Assembly: GCF_000213175.1 (NCBI RefSeq)
Contig: NW_009799100.1
Location: forward strand, 310,001-374,000
DNA: 64,000 nt
Reading direction: 5' to 3'
From: Neurospora tetrasperma FGSC 2508
Taxonomy: Eukaryota; Ascomycota; Sordariomycetes; Sordariales; Sordariaceae
The notes under the pieces: model-generated
What the model was told of the DNA's origin: nothing
The model's input: only the letters and a program-made list of their open reading frames with translations
Database searches by the model: none
In this document: piece by piece, positions 22,484 to 34,975 of the stretch
Layout of the letters: every line of letters begins with the position of its first letter
How positions within the stretch are numbered: position 1 is the first letter of the stretch
Made by a program: the position numbers and the translations under genes

Positions 22484-24282
22484 TTTACTTTTATTCCATA
22501 TCTGATTCTTCGTCATTCGCGTTTGTTGCACCACGAAAATCTACAACGGTCGATAATCCGAGCGTTTGTGTCGAGAAGTTCTATTGAGTACTGTGAGCTT
22601 CGCGGTTGGTTGGAAGTGAACGACGTTGATGTTGTACGACGCTGGGCTCTCAGGGGCTTGCATCGCCAAGACGTTGGAAGTAAACATTCGGTGTCCAAAC
22701 GACATGTCCGGTGTATGCAACTGACTGTTTGGTACCACATCTGCGGTTCGCTACAAACTTCTGTAGAGGGACTGAGTCAGTCGAAGAGCGCCTTAGATCG
22801 TCGTCATTCGTCGAAAAAGAACAAAGAGTCGATTGACGGGACGAAGTATTTAACAAAGGTGTTGTTCTGGCTTTTGTCCATTGTTCGATTCGTCAAGTGT
22901 GTTGGGGTGCACGGACCACTAACCTGCTCGAATGTTGTCGAGCATCGGCGACCGAGAACGACCTTGATACCTATGTTTCCGTCGTTGTCCTTTTCGACAT
23001 GAGTCAAGTTTTGAGTCTGGATTGGAGGTGCCCTGTCTTGTAGATACATGTGTTTCAAGAACGACTCAAAGCGCGGAACGCTGACAAAGTAGACAGCAAT
23101 GGTTGCTGCTGATTTCTGGCCCTTTCACTAACAGTATTTGCAGCGGCTTCCCGCAGAAACTGTTAGTGCCCAGGGCGCCAAGACCGTTGAATGTCAACTT
23201 TTCCTCGATTTAGGCCAAATGAACTACATAGTTAGTTTCTTCGAGGTTATTCAAGTGGATACAGAGCAAAAAGCAGACTCGTTTGGGCAGAAGTGAGGTA
23301 GGAAGACGTGGTTTGGTTCGTTGGTGGTGATGTATCAAAGGCGACACAGATGACTGCTTCACGTGATGAGACACGTGGGTCCCAAGTCAACTACATGCCC
23401 TTAAGGTTCGAAGGACACTGACTGATCTTTGATGCATTTGGTTATGGATCGTGTGGAATCTATTGTAGGGGTACTGGGTAAGGGTTAAGAACATGGACAA
23501 TAGAGTCATTTCTGAACAGGCCTGCAGTTTCTCAGTTTGGAAGGCTCTGTTCAGGGTTCATATGAAGTGTCCACATGCAATGAAGTTGCTCTTGCCTGTC
23601 GTCTTCGCAACTCCCAACCTTGTTAAGATGCGACAGCGCACTTACCTTATAAGTTTACAAGAAACCGCTTTCCAGAGTGTGCATCGTCCTCCGACTTCTT
23701 CCTGCAAAATCAGCAATCTGCTTCGCCAACTTCACTTTCCCGCCACCAAGGCAACAGTCCAGCATTGCGCCTCTTAATCTCCCTCGACATTCTGCGTCCC
23801 CCGTGGCGACCTCTCTTTTGTCTTCAGCCGGATAGCAGACGTCGAGAATCGTCCATCTTTCCGACAGCACAAGATCGCGCCAGCATTCCTCACTGCTCAT
23901 CGCGCCAGACTCAACAAGTCAGCGACATCACCAAGAAGCAGACTTGGGGCCGACAACATTCTTCTCAGCAGTCCCACTGTTCGGCTTCCAAGAGAGTCGG
24001 CTTCTCGCATTATCGCCAAGTCCAAGCACCGCATCACGACTCTGCGCACTGAGGTCGCAAAATCCTCGAGACACTTTCTAATAGGAACCCTCTAGTGAGT
24101 CCTGCGCTTCATTTGTATACACTTTCTATATAGCCAGCGTCTCTTACTATTTCTACCGGATCTTCATTTGCGCTTTCACATACTTACCATCAGAACTATT
24201 GCAGTCAAACCAAGCGTTCCCCCCCTTTTCGAGGACTCATCACATCATCCATTCTCTTCATCCACATAAGCAAATTAGCACG
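22484..24282. other. Intergenic between the two family branches
   Basis: Overlapping frames on both strands are present, but none has a recognised motif or splice support. The pyrimidine-rich 24100-24280 segment is the likely promoter and leader of the next gene. Confidence 0.45.
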
Positions 24283-25681
24283 ATGTCATCTTCACAGTCT
24301 GTCATCCTGCCACCAACGATGGTCGCCAAAAATCTCGAAGACATCATGTACGCTGCGAACGAGGACCAGAGGAAAGTCTACTGGTCAATCCTGGGTAAGT
24401 GACGAGAGAACTACAAGAGGCTTGGACACACATTGACTCTGATCACAACAACCAGATACGATCTTCTATTTCATCCTCCGTCGCTGCATCTACTACGCGA
24501 GGCTGGGTCCGTCCCCCCAACCGATCAGGTTCCCCGCCATGAACATGTTTCTGGCCACGGCCATCAGCAACGAGGTTCGACAAGCAATCCAAAATAATTA
24601 GCAATTCACTCGTGTTGCCTACAGTTGGAGCGTCACACTCGCCAAGTCCAACGCCCTTGACCAAGGCATCGCCTCTCTTGGCCAAACCCGGCCCTGCATC
24701 AACAACTTGCAGGTTCTTGTTGACCTGAAGAGCCATCCAGCACTGAAGCAGCCGGGCGCTTCCATACCACTTGACAATGAAGTTGACTACCTGGCCGCTA
24801 AGGAGTGGTGTCACCGTCAGGAGGTGCGAAAAGCACATGCAAAGCTGGGCCAGGACAATGGTACGGATGACATCCCTCAGACTCAGAGGGATCAGAAGAA
24901 GCTCGCCAACAACTTGAGTTTGGCTGCCATGAACGAAGTGGAGATGGTCGACCTCGAATACCACGGGAAGGAGAACAAGAAGAAGCTCAACTACATTGTC
25001 CAGCGGAAGCGAGAGTTGTCTGCTCTTGACGTGGCCTTGTTCGGTTGGGAGGCATCGCTGGCCTTGAGAGACGGGCACCTCGGTCTATCCAGAGGATCAT
25101 CCGCGACCACCCGTTTGGATATCGAAGCGTACCAAACTCATAAAGAGCGAAGCGACATCCTAACGAAGCTATTTCACGTGAGTACCAAGTCTCTCTGTTC
25201 CTATTGGTGACGCTATTCTGCTAACCACACACATGTATGGCTACAGGTCTCCAAAGCGTCGGTGATGAACACATATTCATTGCCACACCTCGCTCGCTTC
25301 GCGTGTAACCCCAAGGCGGAACTTCAGGTAAGCACCTACTTTCCAGTCTTACATACATGGAAGAGCAAGTCACTAACGAACTCATGACTTCTACAGACGA
25401 AGATCTCCAATAAATCTACGAACGACAACAGGCGCGAACTGATCAAGATTGGAACTGCCGAGCGAGGAAAATTGGCTGCCACCCAGAAGGATAAGCCCGA
25501 GGAAACGCCTACGGAGGAAGCTTAGGAAGCTCACCAGAACGTTCCTGAAGGGGTGGACCTGATCCCTGACGACCAATCTGGCACCAATGCCGAGGGTAAT
25601 GCCGATGCCTGTCAGGGAAAGAAGCGGCCGAGAAATGACGACGACAGCAGCAACGATGACGATAATAATGTTCAGCATCAG

Positions 25682-25686
25682 TCGCG
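25682..25686 (+). repeat. Target-site duplication, left copy (TCGCG)
   Basis: TCGCG directly precedes the left LTR (TGTTACG...) and recurs at 33172-33176 directly after the right LTR, as expected for a 5-bp Ty3/Gypsy insertion. Confidence 0.85.
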
Positions 25687-25964
25687 TGTTACGATCCAAC
25701 CAACAAGCTTAGATAGATTGACCAATCAGAAGGGACCCGGGGACCCAAAATAACGGGACCACGGATCGGACCCGAAGTCCCGGGATAACGGGACTACGGG
25801 ACCGGCTGAGAGCTAGTATATAAGAAGGCCTCCCGGCCTTCGTTATTACAACTCTTCAATAAATAATAGCTTTTGTAATCGATTAGTACCTTTCGGCTAC
25901 TATTACTATTATTCTATTATTCTATCCTAATAATATATTCTTATACTTATAACGGTTCGTTATA
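25687..25964 (+). repeat. Left LTR (278 nt)
   Basis: It begins TGTTACGA and ends CGTTATA, where the right LTR has CGTCACA. The outer 170 nt are nearly unmutated; the inner 100 nt are RIP-converted. It has a 35-nt segment, bounded by short ATAACGGGAC repeats, that the right LTR lacks. A TATATAAG box at about 25817 precedes a palindromic GGCCTCCCGGCC. Confidence 0.85.
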
Positions 25965-26399
25965 CGTTGCTTACTTATTAATTTATATATTAATATTCTA
26001 GGATTTACTATTATACCTAAAAGTTTCTTTAAATTATTAAGTTTCCTTAAATTATTAAATTTCCTCAACCCCGCTCTAACCTTTATAATATTTAGAAATT
26101 CGATTAGTAACCCTACTACCGGAGGACCCGCTGGAATTGGACTCCCGGGTACCGCAGCCGGAAACCCTAGCCCCGGAATAAACTCTATAACCGGAATTAA
26201 AAATAATAATAATTGTAAGATTATAATTATTGAGCTTTATACCTAATAAAAAGGCGCCTAATACTTTAATATTTAAAATAAGAAATTAATCCCTACTAAC
26301 TTTATCCCCACCGTTACCGAAAATATTAATATAATTAAACTTTATAGAAATATTAATAGATTAAGTGTAAGAGTTTTATTTAATTATACTATTTATAAT

Positions 26400-27190
26400 A
26401 ATTCCCTACTTCCTAAAATTAAATTTAATCCGCTTCCTAAATTCGATAGTACTAAGAAGGAGGATTTTTAAGGATTCTTTATTTAAATTCGCACTAATTT
26501 AAAATTCTTTAATATTTAAAATTCTATTTAAATAATTTTATATACCGCCTCCTTCCTAACTAATAAAGCTTCCGAGTAGTTTTAACTTATTTAAATTAAT
26601 TATTTTAGATATAGATAGCCTGATATATATTTTAAAATTATTTAAATCTTTAATAATTTTAATTATTTTAAGGGTACTATTAATTAAATCTTCGGACTTA
26701 CTAATAAAGTCCGTTAAATTAAAATTAAATTCAATAAATTCTATTAAATTAAATCGGCCGCCTCCTATATAGCCGAATTTAAATAATTTATATTCCGTAT
26801 TGATTGGAATAATAAAGGCTTTAAATATTAATTTTATCAAGGTTTAAAGAGCGATATTAAAGACGAATTTATTAAAGTCGATTATAAAATTAGAAATTTC
26901 GATAAATATATAAATAAAACTATTATTATTAATAACCGCCTCTTTAAATATAAATACGAAAAAGGGTCGGGCAATAGCTGCCCCCGTACTAATATTAGAT
27001 ATAAATATTAATATAATAGTAATAATTATAATAACTGTAGTTATAATACCATATATAATATATATATTAGCCCTATAAATATAAATATAATTAATAATTA
27101 TAATTATAAGCCCGCTAGAGGGCCTAGTAAGGATAAAAAGTACTTTAAATATAATAAATTAGGATATTTTATTCGCAATTACTATAGTAA
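26400..27190 (+). pseudogene. Gag relic with mutated zinc knuckle
   Basis: A stretch at about 26828-26880 reads (Q)FYQGLKSDIKDEF, matching the conserved Ty3/Gypsy gag segment FYxGLKxxxKDE, with one CAA now TAA. At 27138-27182 the frame reads KYFKYNKLGYFIRNY, the CCHC knuckle pattern with all three Cys and the His now Tyr, exactly what G-to-A and C-to-T changes produce from TGC/TGT and CAC/CAT. Confidence 0.75.
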
Positions 27191-27199
27191 TAGTATTAA

Positions 27200-30100
27200 A
27201 TAAAGTAATAACTATTTAAACGGGTAGAAATTTATTCTTATTTACTCTATTAATTCGGTTGGAAAAAGTAAAGGTAAAAATATTAATAATATTAAGATTA
27301 ATTATAATTTCGCTGCTACCTTTACTATTATTACTAATAATAAGCCCCTTTATACTATTTATATAATAGATTATAATAATAGATCTACTAATAATTATAT
27401 AATTCTTAAAGAATATAATTAATACGAACGGTTTAAATAAGAATAATAAGACCTTGAAAACGAAAAGGAGAATAATTATAGAGGAATTATACTATTTATT
27501 TCCAATATTAATATTCAATTTCGGGGCTATACCCTATTTATTCTTAATAAATAAATATATACCCTATTCGCCCCTACTATTAAAGAAGAATAACTATTCG
27601 GAACTATTAAACGTATTAAACTTATTATTTATACCAATTTATTTAACGCTATAAAATCCGATTTAAATATAGATATTATTAAGTAAATAAATTATAACGA
27701 GGAATTTTAATAAAAAGTTAACGATTTAAAGCGCTTTAATAATATTAAAACAATTAGGATAAAAGAATTCGAAATATAGTAAATTACTTATAATTAATAA
27801 TATTATAATATTTATTACTAGGATAGGGTATTGTACGAAAACTCCTTCTATAAATCTAATAAGTAATTAAAAGAATTTATTATATTTATCCAAATTTCCC
27901 TCTAAAAGTTCAAAAAGAAAATTATAAGGGATTCCAAATAGATTTGTAAATTCAGTTTAGATAAAAAAATATAACCGACAATTTTAAACCGAATACTATA
28001 TAAAATTATTAAGGGAAGACAAATTCGTTGAAATTTACCCCCCGCACTAAATTCTTTAATTAATTAGGGTTATTACTTTTAATATTAATATTTATACTAT
28101 TTATAATCAATTTTAGGAATCGTAAGCCGGGGATTATCTATAAATCTACCCTAATTACCCTACTTATAGGAAAATCGCTTGGATTTAATACTTATACAAT
28201 ATATATTTATAGTACCTATTATATAAAATAAAATACAATTATTTTCCTTAGCGCGTTTAGGAAAATAATATTCCTATTTTTATTAGAGGAATATATTATA
28301 AAAACTCTATAAGTTTATAGGATATTCGTACTTAGGACCGGAAGAAGGGCGGACGCTTTATAAAATTTATATTAAAGGAAGAATACCCTTAGAAATATAT
28401 AGAATCCTTATATACCCAATATTAGAACTATTATTAAATTAATTGTACCGTCTATATAACCGATAAAGCCCGATAATAGTATTTTAAATAGGCTTTAAAG
28501 GAGAAAGGGTATTATTATTTATATACTTTAGCCTATAGAAAGGAGGAAACTATAATAGTATTTTCTAATATTAATAAAATAGTTATTAATTCTAAGCCTT
28601 CGAAGAAATACTATATTCGTAGAGGATGTAGAAGATAGGGAAATAATAATAGCTCTTCGTAAGAAGATTATAAGTAACTAGCCTACTATAAATCCTCGAA
28701 GTAAATCGAAATAATAATTCGATTTACTAAATTTAAATAGATTGGATATAACTATTTAAAGGAACGGCGATAATAATAATCAATTTAAAATTATTAATTA
28801 ATTTTATTATATTAACAATTACAAATAATTGGAAAATCCCTTAGGTTTATAAAAAGAAACCCTATTGAATATATATATTTATGGGGGAAAAGTTTTAATT
28901 ATAAGTAGGGATAAGTACTACGAGAGATAGTACTATTTAGGATTATAATTAATAGCAACGAATAAGAAATTATTTTTAATATTATACTAATTAGGAAATA
29001 TAATACTATATTAGGAAGATTATAATTAAAGAAATATAATCTAAATATTAATTAAAGTAGCAATTGTATTAGGAAGTAATAAATCCCTAAAGCTCTAGAC
29101 TAAAAAATTTTAATTATTAATAGAAAGGGTTAATATCCTTTATTATACGAGACTATACTACTACTAAAATTATTAAAAATAATTATATTTATAAATAACG
29201 TTAAGGAGGAGGTACTACCTCCTGAACTACCCCTTAGTAAAAATAATAAGCTTAAAGACGTCCTTATATAATATTGAAAGTATAAAATCTTTCGGAGCTT
29301 ATTAGAATATTCTTTACTAGTATATAGTCTATAGGACTACGAAATACGCTTAAAGGAAGGCGCTAAACCTAAATATTAAAAAATTTACTAATTAAACGCT
29401 ATATAAATAAAGGCGTTTAAGGAGTATATTAACGAAAGGTTAAAATTAGGATATATCCGAAAATTCTAATTTCCTTATAATTCCCTTATATTCTTTATAT
29501 TAAAGAAAAATAGAAAGCTGCGTTTCGTTATTAACTATTAGTATTTTAATAATAATACTATTAAAAATCGATACTTATTGCCGTTAATTTAAAGATGCGA
29601 GACCGGTTAGGAAAGGCTATTATTTTTTTAAAGTTTGACCTAATATTAACCTTCTCCTAAATCCGTATAAAGAAAGGAAAAGAATAGAAAACTATATTTA
29701 AAATACCCTTAAAATATTATAAATATTGTATTATACCCTAAAGGTTAATAAATATACCTACCTCCTTCTAATTATAAATTAATACTATATTTTAATAATT
29801 TATAAATAAATTTATAATAGTATATATTAATAATATTATTGTATTTTCTAAAAACGAAGAATAATATTAGAAATATATATATAAAGTCCTTACCGCTTTA
29901 GAAAAAACTAAATTATCAATCAACCCTAAGAAAAGTAAATTTTACGTCTAATAAATTAATTTCCTAAAATATTATATTTTACCCAGCTAAATTCGTATAG
30001 ACTCTATAAAGGTTAAGGATATTGCCGAATAATTAATACCTACTTCAATAACCGGGGTTTAAGGATTCTTAAACTTCGTTAATTTTTATAAACGCTTTAT

Positions 30101-32000
30101 TAAAGGATTCGGAAGTATAGCTAAACCGCTCAACGACTTAATTAAAAAGGATATTGAATTTATATAATCCTAAAAGTATAATAAGGTATTTAAAATCCTA
30201 AAGCGAATAATTCTAAATAACCCTATCCTTATACTCCCGGATCCGGATAAAAAATTCGAAATTAAAACCGACGCATCCGACTAAATTATAAGAGGATAAT
30301 TTAGGTAATATAACGATTAAAGAAGACTATACCCTATTATATTTTACTCTAAAGTGTTTAGAGGGCCTAAATTTAATTACCTAATCTATAATAAAGAATT
30401 TATATTTATAATTTAATAGTACGAAATATGAAATTAAGGTCTACTTGGACTATAAGAACTTAATATATTTTACAACTATAAAGGAATTAAATTAGCAATA
30501 GATTTATTAATTTAAATTCCTATTATAATTCAATTTCAATATCTATTACTATAAAGGGTTTAAAAACGTAAGGGCTAACGTATTAAATAGAAGGGAAGAG
30601 TTTAAAATAAAAATAGGACTTATTACCTCCTTTACTTTATTTTAAATTAATTTAGATAGGTTATTCTAATACTAACCCTTATAAGAATAAGCTATAGATA
30701 ATAAAATTAATATTTATAATATAGCTAAAGTAGACTTAGATAATTAGATTCAATAAATTATTAAAGTATAATACGAAATTAATAATAAAGAAATTAAAAT
30801 ATATTTAATTATATTTATAATACCCTAATTGTATAAAGGTAAACTTTAGGTACTTCCTTCGCTATAAAAAGAATTAGTATATAACATTTATAAATTACCC
30901 GAAGAGGGAGGATACGTAAGTATTATTCGTACCCTCGTTAAAATATAGTAATTATTTAGATTCTTTACAATAAAGGATATTATTATAGAAGTACTATAGG
31001 AATATAAAGTCTATTATAAAACTAAGGCCAATCGATATAAATTATATAAATTATTCGAACTACTCCTAGTATTGGAAGTACTATAGTAATTAGTAATTAT
31101 AGACTTTATTACGAAATTACCCTTATTACGTAATTTAATTATTAGAATTGAATATAATAGTATTTTAATTATTATTAATCGGTTTATAAAATTCTTATAC
31201 TTCCTATTATTTCGGGAAGATACGGATATAGAATAATTGGGTTATATATTTATAAAGTATATTATTTCTAATTATAGATAGTTAAAGGAATTAATTACTA
31301 ATAAAAATAAATTCTTTTTATTAAAATACTAATAAGTATTTATAAATAAGTTAGGGGTTAAATATAAAATATTTATTATATATTATACGAGGATAGATAA
31401 ATAAATAGAATAGATAAATTAAATTTTAGAAATATATTTTAGAATATACGTTAATTATAAGTAGGATAATTAAGCCGAACTACTACCTACGGTATAAATA
31501 TTTTATAATAATTTAAAAACGAAGATAATAAAGGTTATACCCTTCTTTACGAATTATAATTACGAAATAAATTTTAAACGAGGGTAGGATTTAGAATTAA
31601 TAGTACTTCGAATTTATATTCGAACCGAACGTTTAACCGAAATATATTAGATTTTTAAAAATAAATTAACCTTTATTAGGGACTATATAAGCCGGTACTA
31701 TAATTATATAAAGTTATTGGTACCGACCTTTAAAAAGGGAGATAAGGTCTACCTTTTTTACTAAAATATTAAAATTAAACGGCTAAATAATAAGTTCGAC
31801 TATAAAAAGCTAGGACTATTTAAAATCTTAAAAAAAGATAATACTAATAATTATAAATTCAAATTCCCTAAAGGAATATAATAATAACTTATATTTTATA
31901 TTTTACTATTAGAATTAATACTTAAAAATATAAGAATCGATAGGAACGTACAAATATAGAATAATAGTAACGAATTTATTATTAAAATTATATTAGACTT
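27200..32000 (+). pseudogene. Pol relic: reverse transcriptase, RNase H, integrase
   Basis: Reverse transcriptase motifs are legible at 29330-29600 (EIRLKEGAKP; GYIRK; ILKKNRKLRFVINY; TIKNRYLLPLI). The catalytic YxDD box reads YINN at 29823-29834, both Asp turned to Asn by G-to-A. RNase H shows TDASD near 30265 and FNYLIYNKEF near 30370. Integrase shows LVIIDFITKLP at about 31090 and NRFIKFLYF near 31175. Many TAA/TAG stops sit at former Gln and Trp codons. It is inactive. Confidence 0.8.
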
Positions 32001-32912
32001 AAAGATTAATAACAAAGGTAAATTAAAATACTTAATTAAATAGTAAAACTATAACTACGAAAATAATATATAAGAACCGACCGAAATTTTATTAACTTTA
32101 AGGATAAAATTATAAATTTCTACTAATAATTCCCTAATTAGCCGAAGCCACTAAACGCTCTAAAGACCCCGGACTTATTATATTTAACTCCCTTAATTAA
32201 TTAAACTCTTTAATAGGCCTAATAATAGAAAAAAATTTAATAGAAGTACCCCTAAATATCTCCTCCTCTAAATCCGCTATCCTACAATTAAAATATTCCT
32301 TTTAACGACGAAACGAATAGCACTTTTATTCCCGAATCTAAAGCAAACGATTCTAAAGGATTATAATTTCCTATATTAACTACTCCTCTTCGTCCTCTAA
32401 CCTCTTCGCTTCCTCTATTTCCTTATTTATTACTAATATATTAGCCGTTACCCTATAATAATTAAAAGCAATACTTATATTATAAATCCGGATTAACTAA
32501 TACGTTATATAATACCTTATAATAAATATACTTACTATATAATAAAGATTTCGAACGGTTTATAATATAAGATTAATTATATTAATAATAATTAGAGTAC
32601 AATATTATAGAAACTCTACCGAGCTATTTAATATAGCGAATTAATATATTAGTAAATACCCTTTTCTAAGTAGAATAATTCGAAATAATACGCAATATAA
32701 ATATAATAAATAATAATAATAAAAGGAAAAGAAATTTACTTATAAATTTAGGGTAATATAAATAATAAGAAGGATGAACTAGGGAAGAAGGGAGACGAAG
32801 GATATAATAAATATTAAAGTAACTACTAATATAATTTGTTAGTACTTACGCGTTGAATATAAATAAGTAGTATATATTATTAAATTATATTATAGCGTTA
32901 AAAATAAAACTA

Positions 32913-32924
32913 TAGAAGAGGAGC
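32913..32924 (+). other. Polypurine tract relic
   Basis: AGAAGAGGAG lies just upstream of the right LTR, where the plus-strand primer of a retroelement is expected. Confidence 0.55.
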
Positions 32925-32928
32925 ATTA

Positions 32929-33171
32929 TATTACAATCTAACTAATAAATTTAAATAAATTGACTAATTAAAAGGGACCCGGGGACCCGAGATAACGGGA
33001 CTACGGGACCGGCTGAGAGCCAATATATAAGAAGGCCTCCCGGCCTTCGTTATTACGGCTCTTTAACAAGTAATAGCTTCTACAATCGATTAGTACCTTT
33101 CGGCTACTACTACCGTTGTTCTATTGTTCTATCCCAGCGATATACTCTTGTGCTTGTAACGGTTCGTCACA
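32929..33171 (+). repeat. Right LTR (243 nt)
   Basis: It begins TATTACAATCT, the RIP-converted form of TGTTACGATCC in the left LTR, and ends GTCACA. Its inner 60 nt are mutated and its outer part is nearly clean, the mirror image of the left LTR. It is 35 nt shorter than the left copy. Confidence 0.85.
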
Positions 33172-33176
33172 TCGCG
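33172..33176 (+). repeat. Target-site duplication, right copy (TCGCG)
   Basis: Identical to 25682-25686; the host reading frame resumes immediately after it. Confidence 0.85.
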
Positions 33177-33555
33177 TGCTTCCAAGAAGGCACGCTTGCA
33201 ACAAGGGTCAATAACGCATCAGACCGACATTTCACAGCAACAAGATTTCGAACAGCCAACCATCTTACAACAGGCGGATTTTGCGCAGCAAGGACAACTT
33301 GACTCCCTCTACATGGATCCAGCCATGCTAGCATTGCCACAGGAAGAGCAATTCAATGTGGAGCCAGCTACGGAGACACCTGCCCCCTCAGTCTCCAATG
33401 TCGAGGAAAATGCCACTCAAGAGCATGGAGTAAATCGGAACCCAAGTGAGGAGGAATTGATATGGTTCAGGGACAATGTTCTGTTGGGAGGACAGCCTTT
33501 TCCACCTCGGGACGACAGATCTGCTGCTTCTAGGTCGCAGCGTCGGGACCCTTGA

Positions 33556-34626
33556 GGTGCCTGACCTGACCTGACAGGACATAACAGGTGTTGTCGACGT
33601 GCTGAACAGGATTGTCCGTCCCTTTCAGGTTCCCGATTTGAAGTTTGAGACAGGTGTCGACGACAAAATCAGTCGAGGTTCTGCGAGCCTACGAACCGGA
33701 ATAGCAGATTAATACGGTACTCAAGGGACTGGACAAGGGAGTTGGAAAGGATGACGGTTGGGTTGAAGGAGAGAAGTTGTCTCTACCGGACTTTGGTGAT
33801 GAATTCACGATGATAGCTGTCATGTGGTTTCTCTATTTCACGCTACTGCTTCCCTTCTGTCGAAGCAAGGCCTTCGTCTTCGGTCGTAGCAAATACACCT
33901 CTACTTTGTCCTCTCCATAATCACAGTTTCAGACCTGAGTCATGACTGTTCCATAGAGGTAGATTCCAGTCATAGAGACCCAATGGTTCACGTTCTTCAT
34001 GCCACAGTCACTTGATCAGTGACTCCAATTGTGTTATCCGCGTTATCATCCCTGCTTCGTGCTCTTATCCGTGAGTCCATTAGTTTGTTGAGTGATTAGC
34101 ATGAGTCTACTAGTGATACTTGACAGGTATAAGTTCTCTTCTCCCCCCAGGCTGGACCCCCTACCTTATGGCGTGGCTGAATGGAAGTTCATATATCATC
34201 CCGCTGTCAACGGGAGTGGGGAGCAGAAACACCTCCAAGAGTGACCTGCCCCTCATCATAACGGAGATCGCAAGTGGCTGTAGAGCAACTCGATAATGGC
34301 CAATGACAGCGGTCGGTCTAGACGCTGTTTGCTTTCAGTCACGCGTCCCCCACTCCATCCACACCTTACACCTCCTTCCGATTCGCAAGCCTTACCCCTC
34401 CCGCAGCGCCACTGGAGCCTAAGGCAACGCTTTTACCCCTCTCTCACTCATTTTCTTCTTGCTCCTCTTTCTTCCAATCTACTACGGTCTCGCGCTTCCT
34501 TTCCCTACCTCTACTTGTCAGTAATCTCCCTCGCACCAACATCATATCACCATGCCTCCCAACAACCCAGTATGAGTGAGGCATCATTCCCTCCATTCTA
34601 TCACCACTTCGTGGATCTTACCTTTT
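33556..34626. other. Non-coding downstream of split gene
   Basis: I see no supported gene; pyrimidine-rich sequence at 34330-34560 resembles a fungal promoter or leader. Confidence 0.4.
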
Positions 34627-34975
34627 CCATCCAGCCAATATGTTCCGCTCTTCTATCCATGCCTGAGACACCTTTTTCGTCGTCTCCCTAGCATTCCCCC
34701 ACAACCCGAAGCTCCCAACGCAAACGCGTCGGCGTCCAAGTATCCGGGATGGAATCTGAGCGGTTTCGGCAATACGGACGTGCGACCTAACGACGCCGAG
34801 AGGTAGAGGTATCCAGTCAATATGTTCTGCTCTTCTATCCACGTCCGAGACAGATTTTCGTGGTCTCCCTGGCATTCCCCCACAACCAGAGAGCTTTGGC
34901 GGGGACATACCAGCGTCCAAGTATCCGGGATGGAATCTGAGCGGTTTCGGCAATACGGGCGTTTGACTCCAGTCA
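34627..34975 (+). repeat. Two tandem copies of a unit of about 185 bp
   Basis: Copy 1 runs from about 34629 and copy 2 from about 34815. Both contain CAATATGTTC(C/T)GCTCTTCTATCC and later an identical stretch around TCCGGGATGGAATCTGAGCG. The copies differ by scattered substitutions and one short deletion. No conserved frame is evident. Confidence 0.75.

Larger units (their letters stand above)
25687..33171 (+). mobile_element. Ty3/Gypsy LTR retrotransposon, destroyed by RIP
   Basis: This is a 7485-bp element with LTRs at both ends and a perfect 5-bp duplication. The interior is very AT-rich and almost devoid of CA and TG dinucleotides, while CG and TA persist: the RIP pattern. Every frame is full of stops, yet relics read in the order gag, zinc knuckle, reverse transcriptase, RNase H, integrase, which is the Ty3/Gypsy order. 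The sense strand is the plus strand, parallel to the interrupted gene. It cannot move on its own. Confidence 0.9.
24283..33555 (+). pseudogene. Family branch B member 7, split by an LTR retrotransposon
   Basis: Exons are 24283-24394, 24456-25177, 25247-25327 (81 nt), and a last exon 25397-25686 continuing at 33177-33555. It starts MSSSQSVILPPTMVAKN; KVYWSILG abuts the first intron; QFTRVAYSW and ASLGQTRPC match the gene at 37398; VSKASVMNTYSLPHLARFACNP and TKISNKSTNDNRREL are the family exon 3/4 motifs. Removing the element and one copy of TCGCG leaves 669 nt in the last exon, in frame to the stop at 33553. TAG codons are at 24599 and 25523. The distal half is Gln-rich (QQADFAQQGQLDSLYMD). 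With two TAGs and a 7.5-kb insertion the allele is very probably null. Confidence 0.75.

Noticed and set aside
22244-23002. 252-codon plus-strand open frame
   Set aside because: Its first part is the wrong frame of a family fragment (the real frame gives LADVLGPELASHAKVKR) and the rest has no motif.
26556-27654. Short open frames in the AT-rich region
   Set aside because: They are chance frames in RIP-mutated retrotransposon DNA; the relic gag frame is a different, stop-ridden one.
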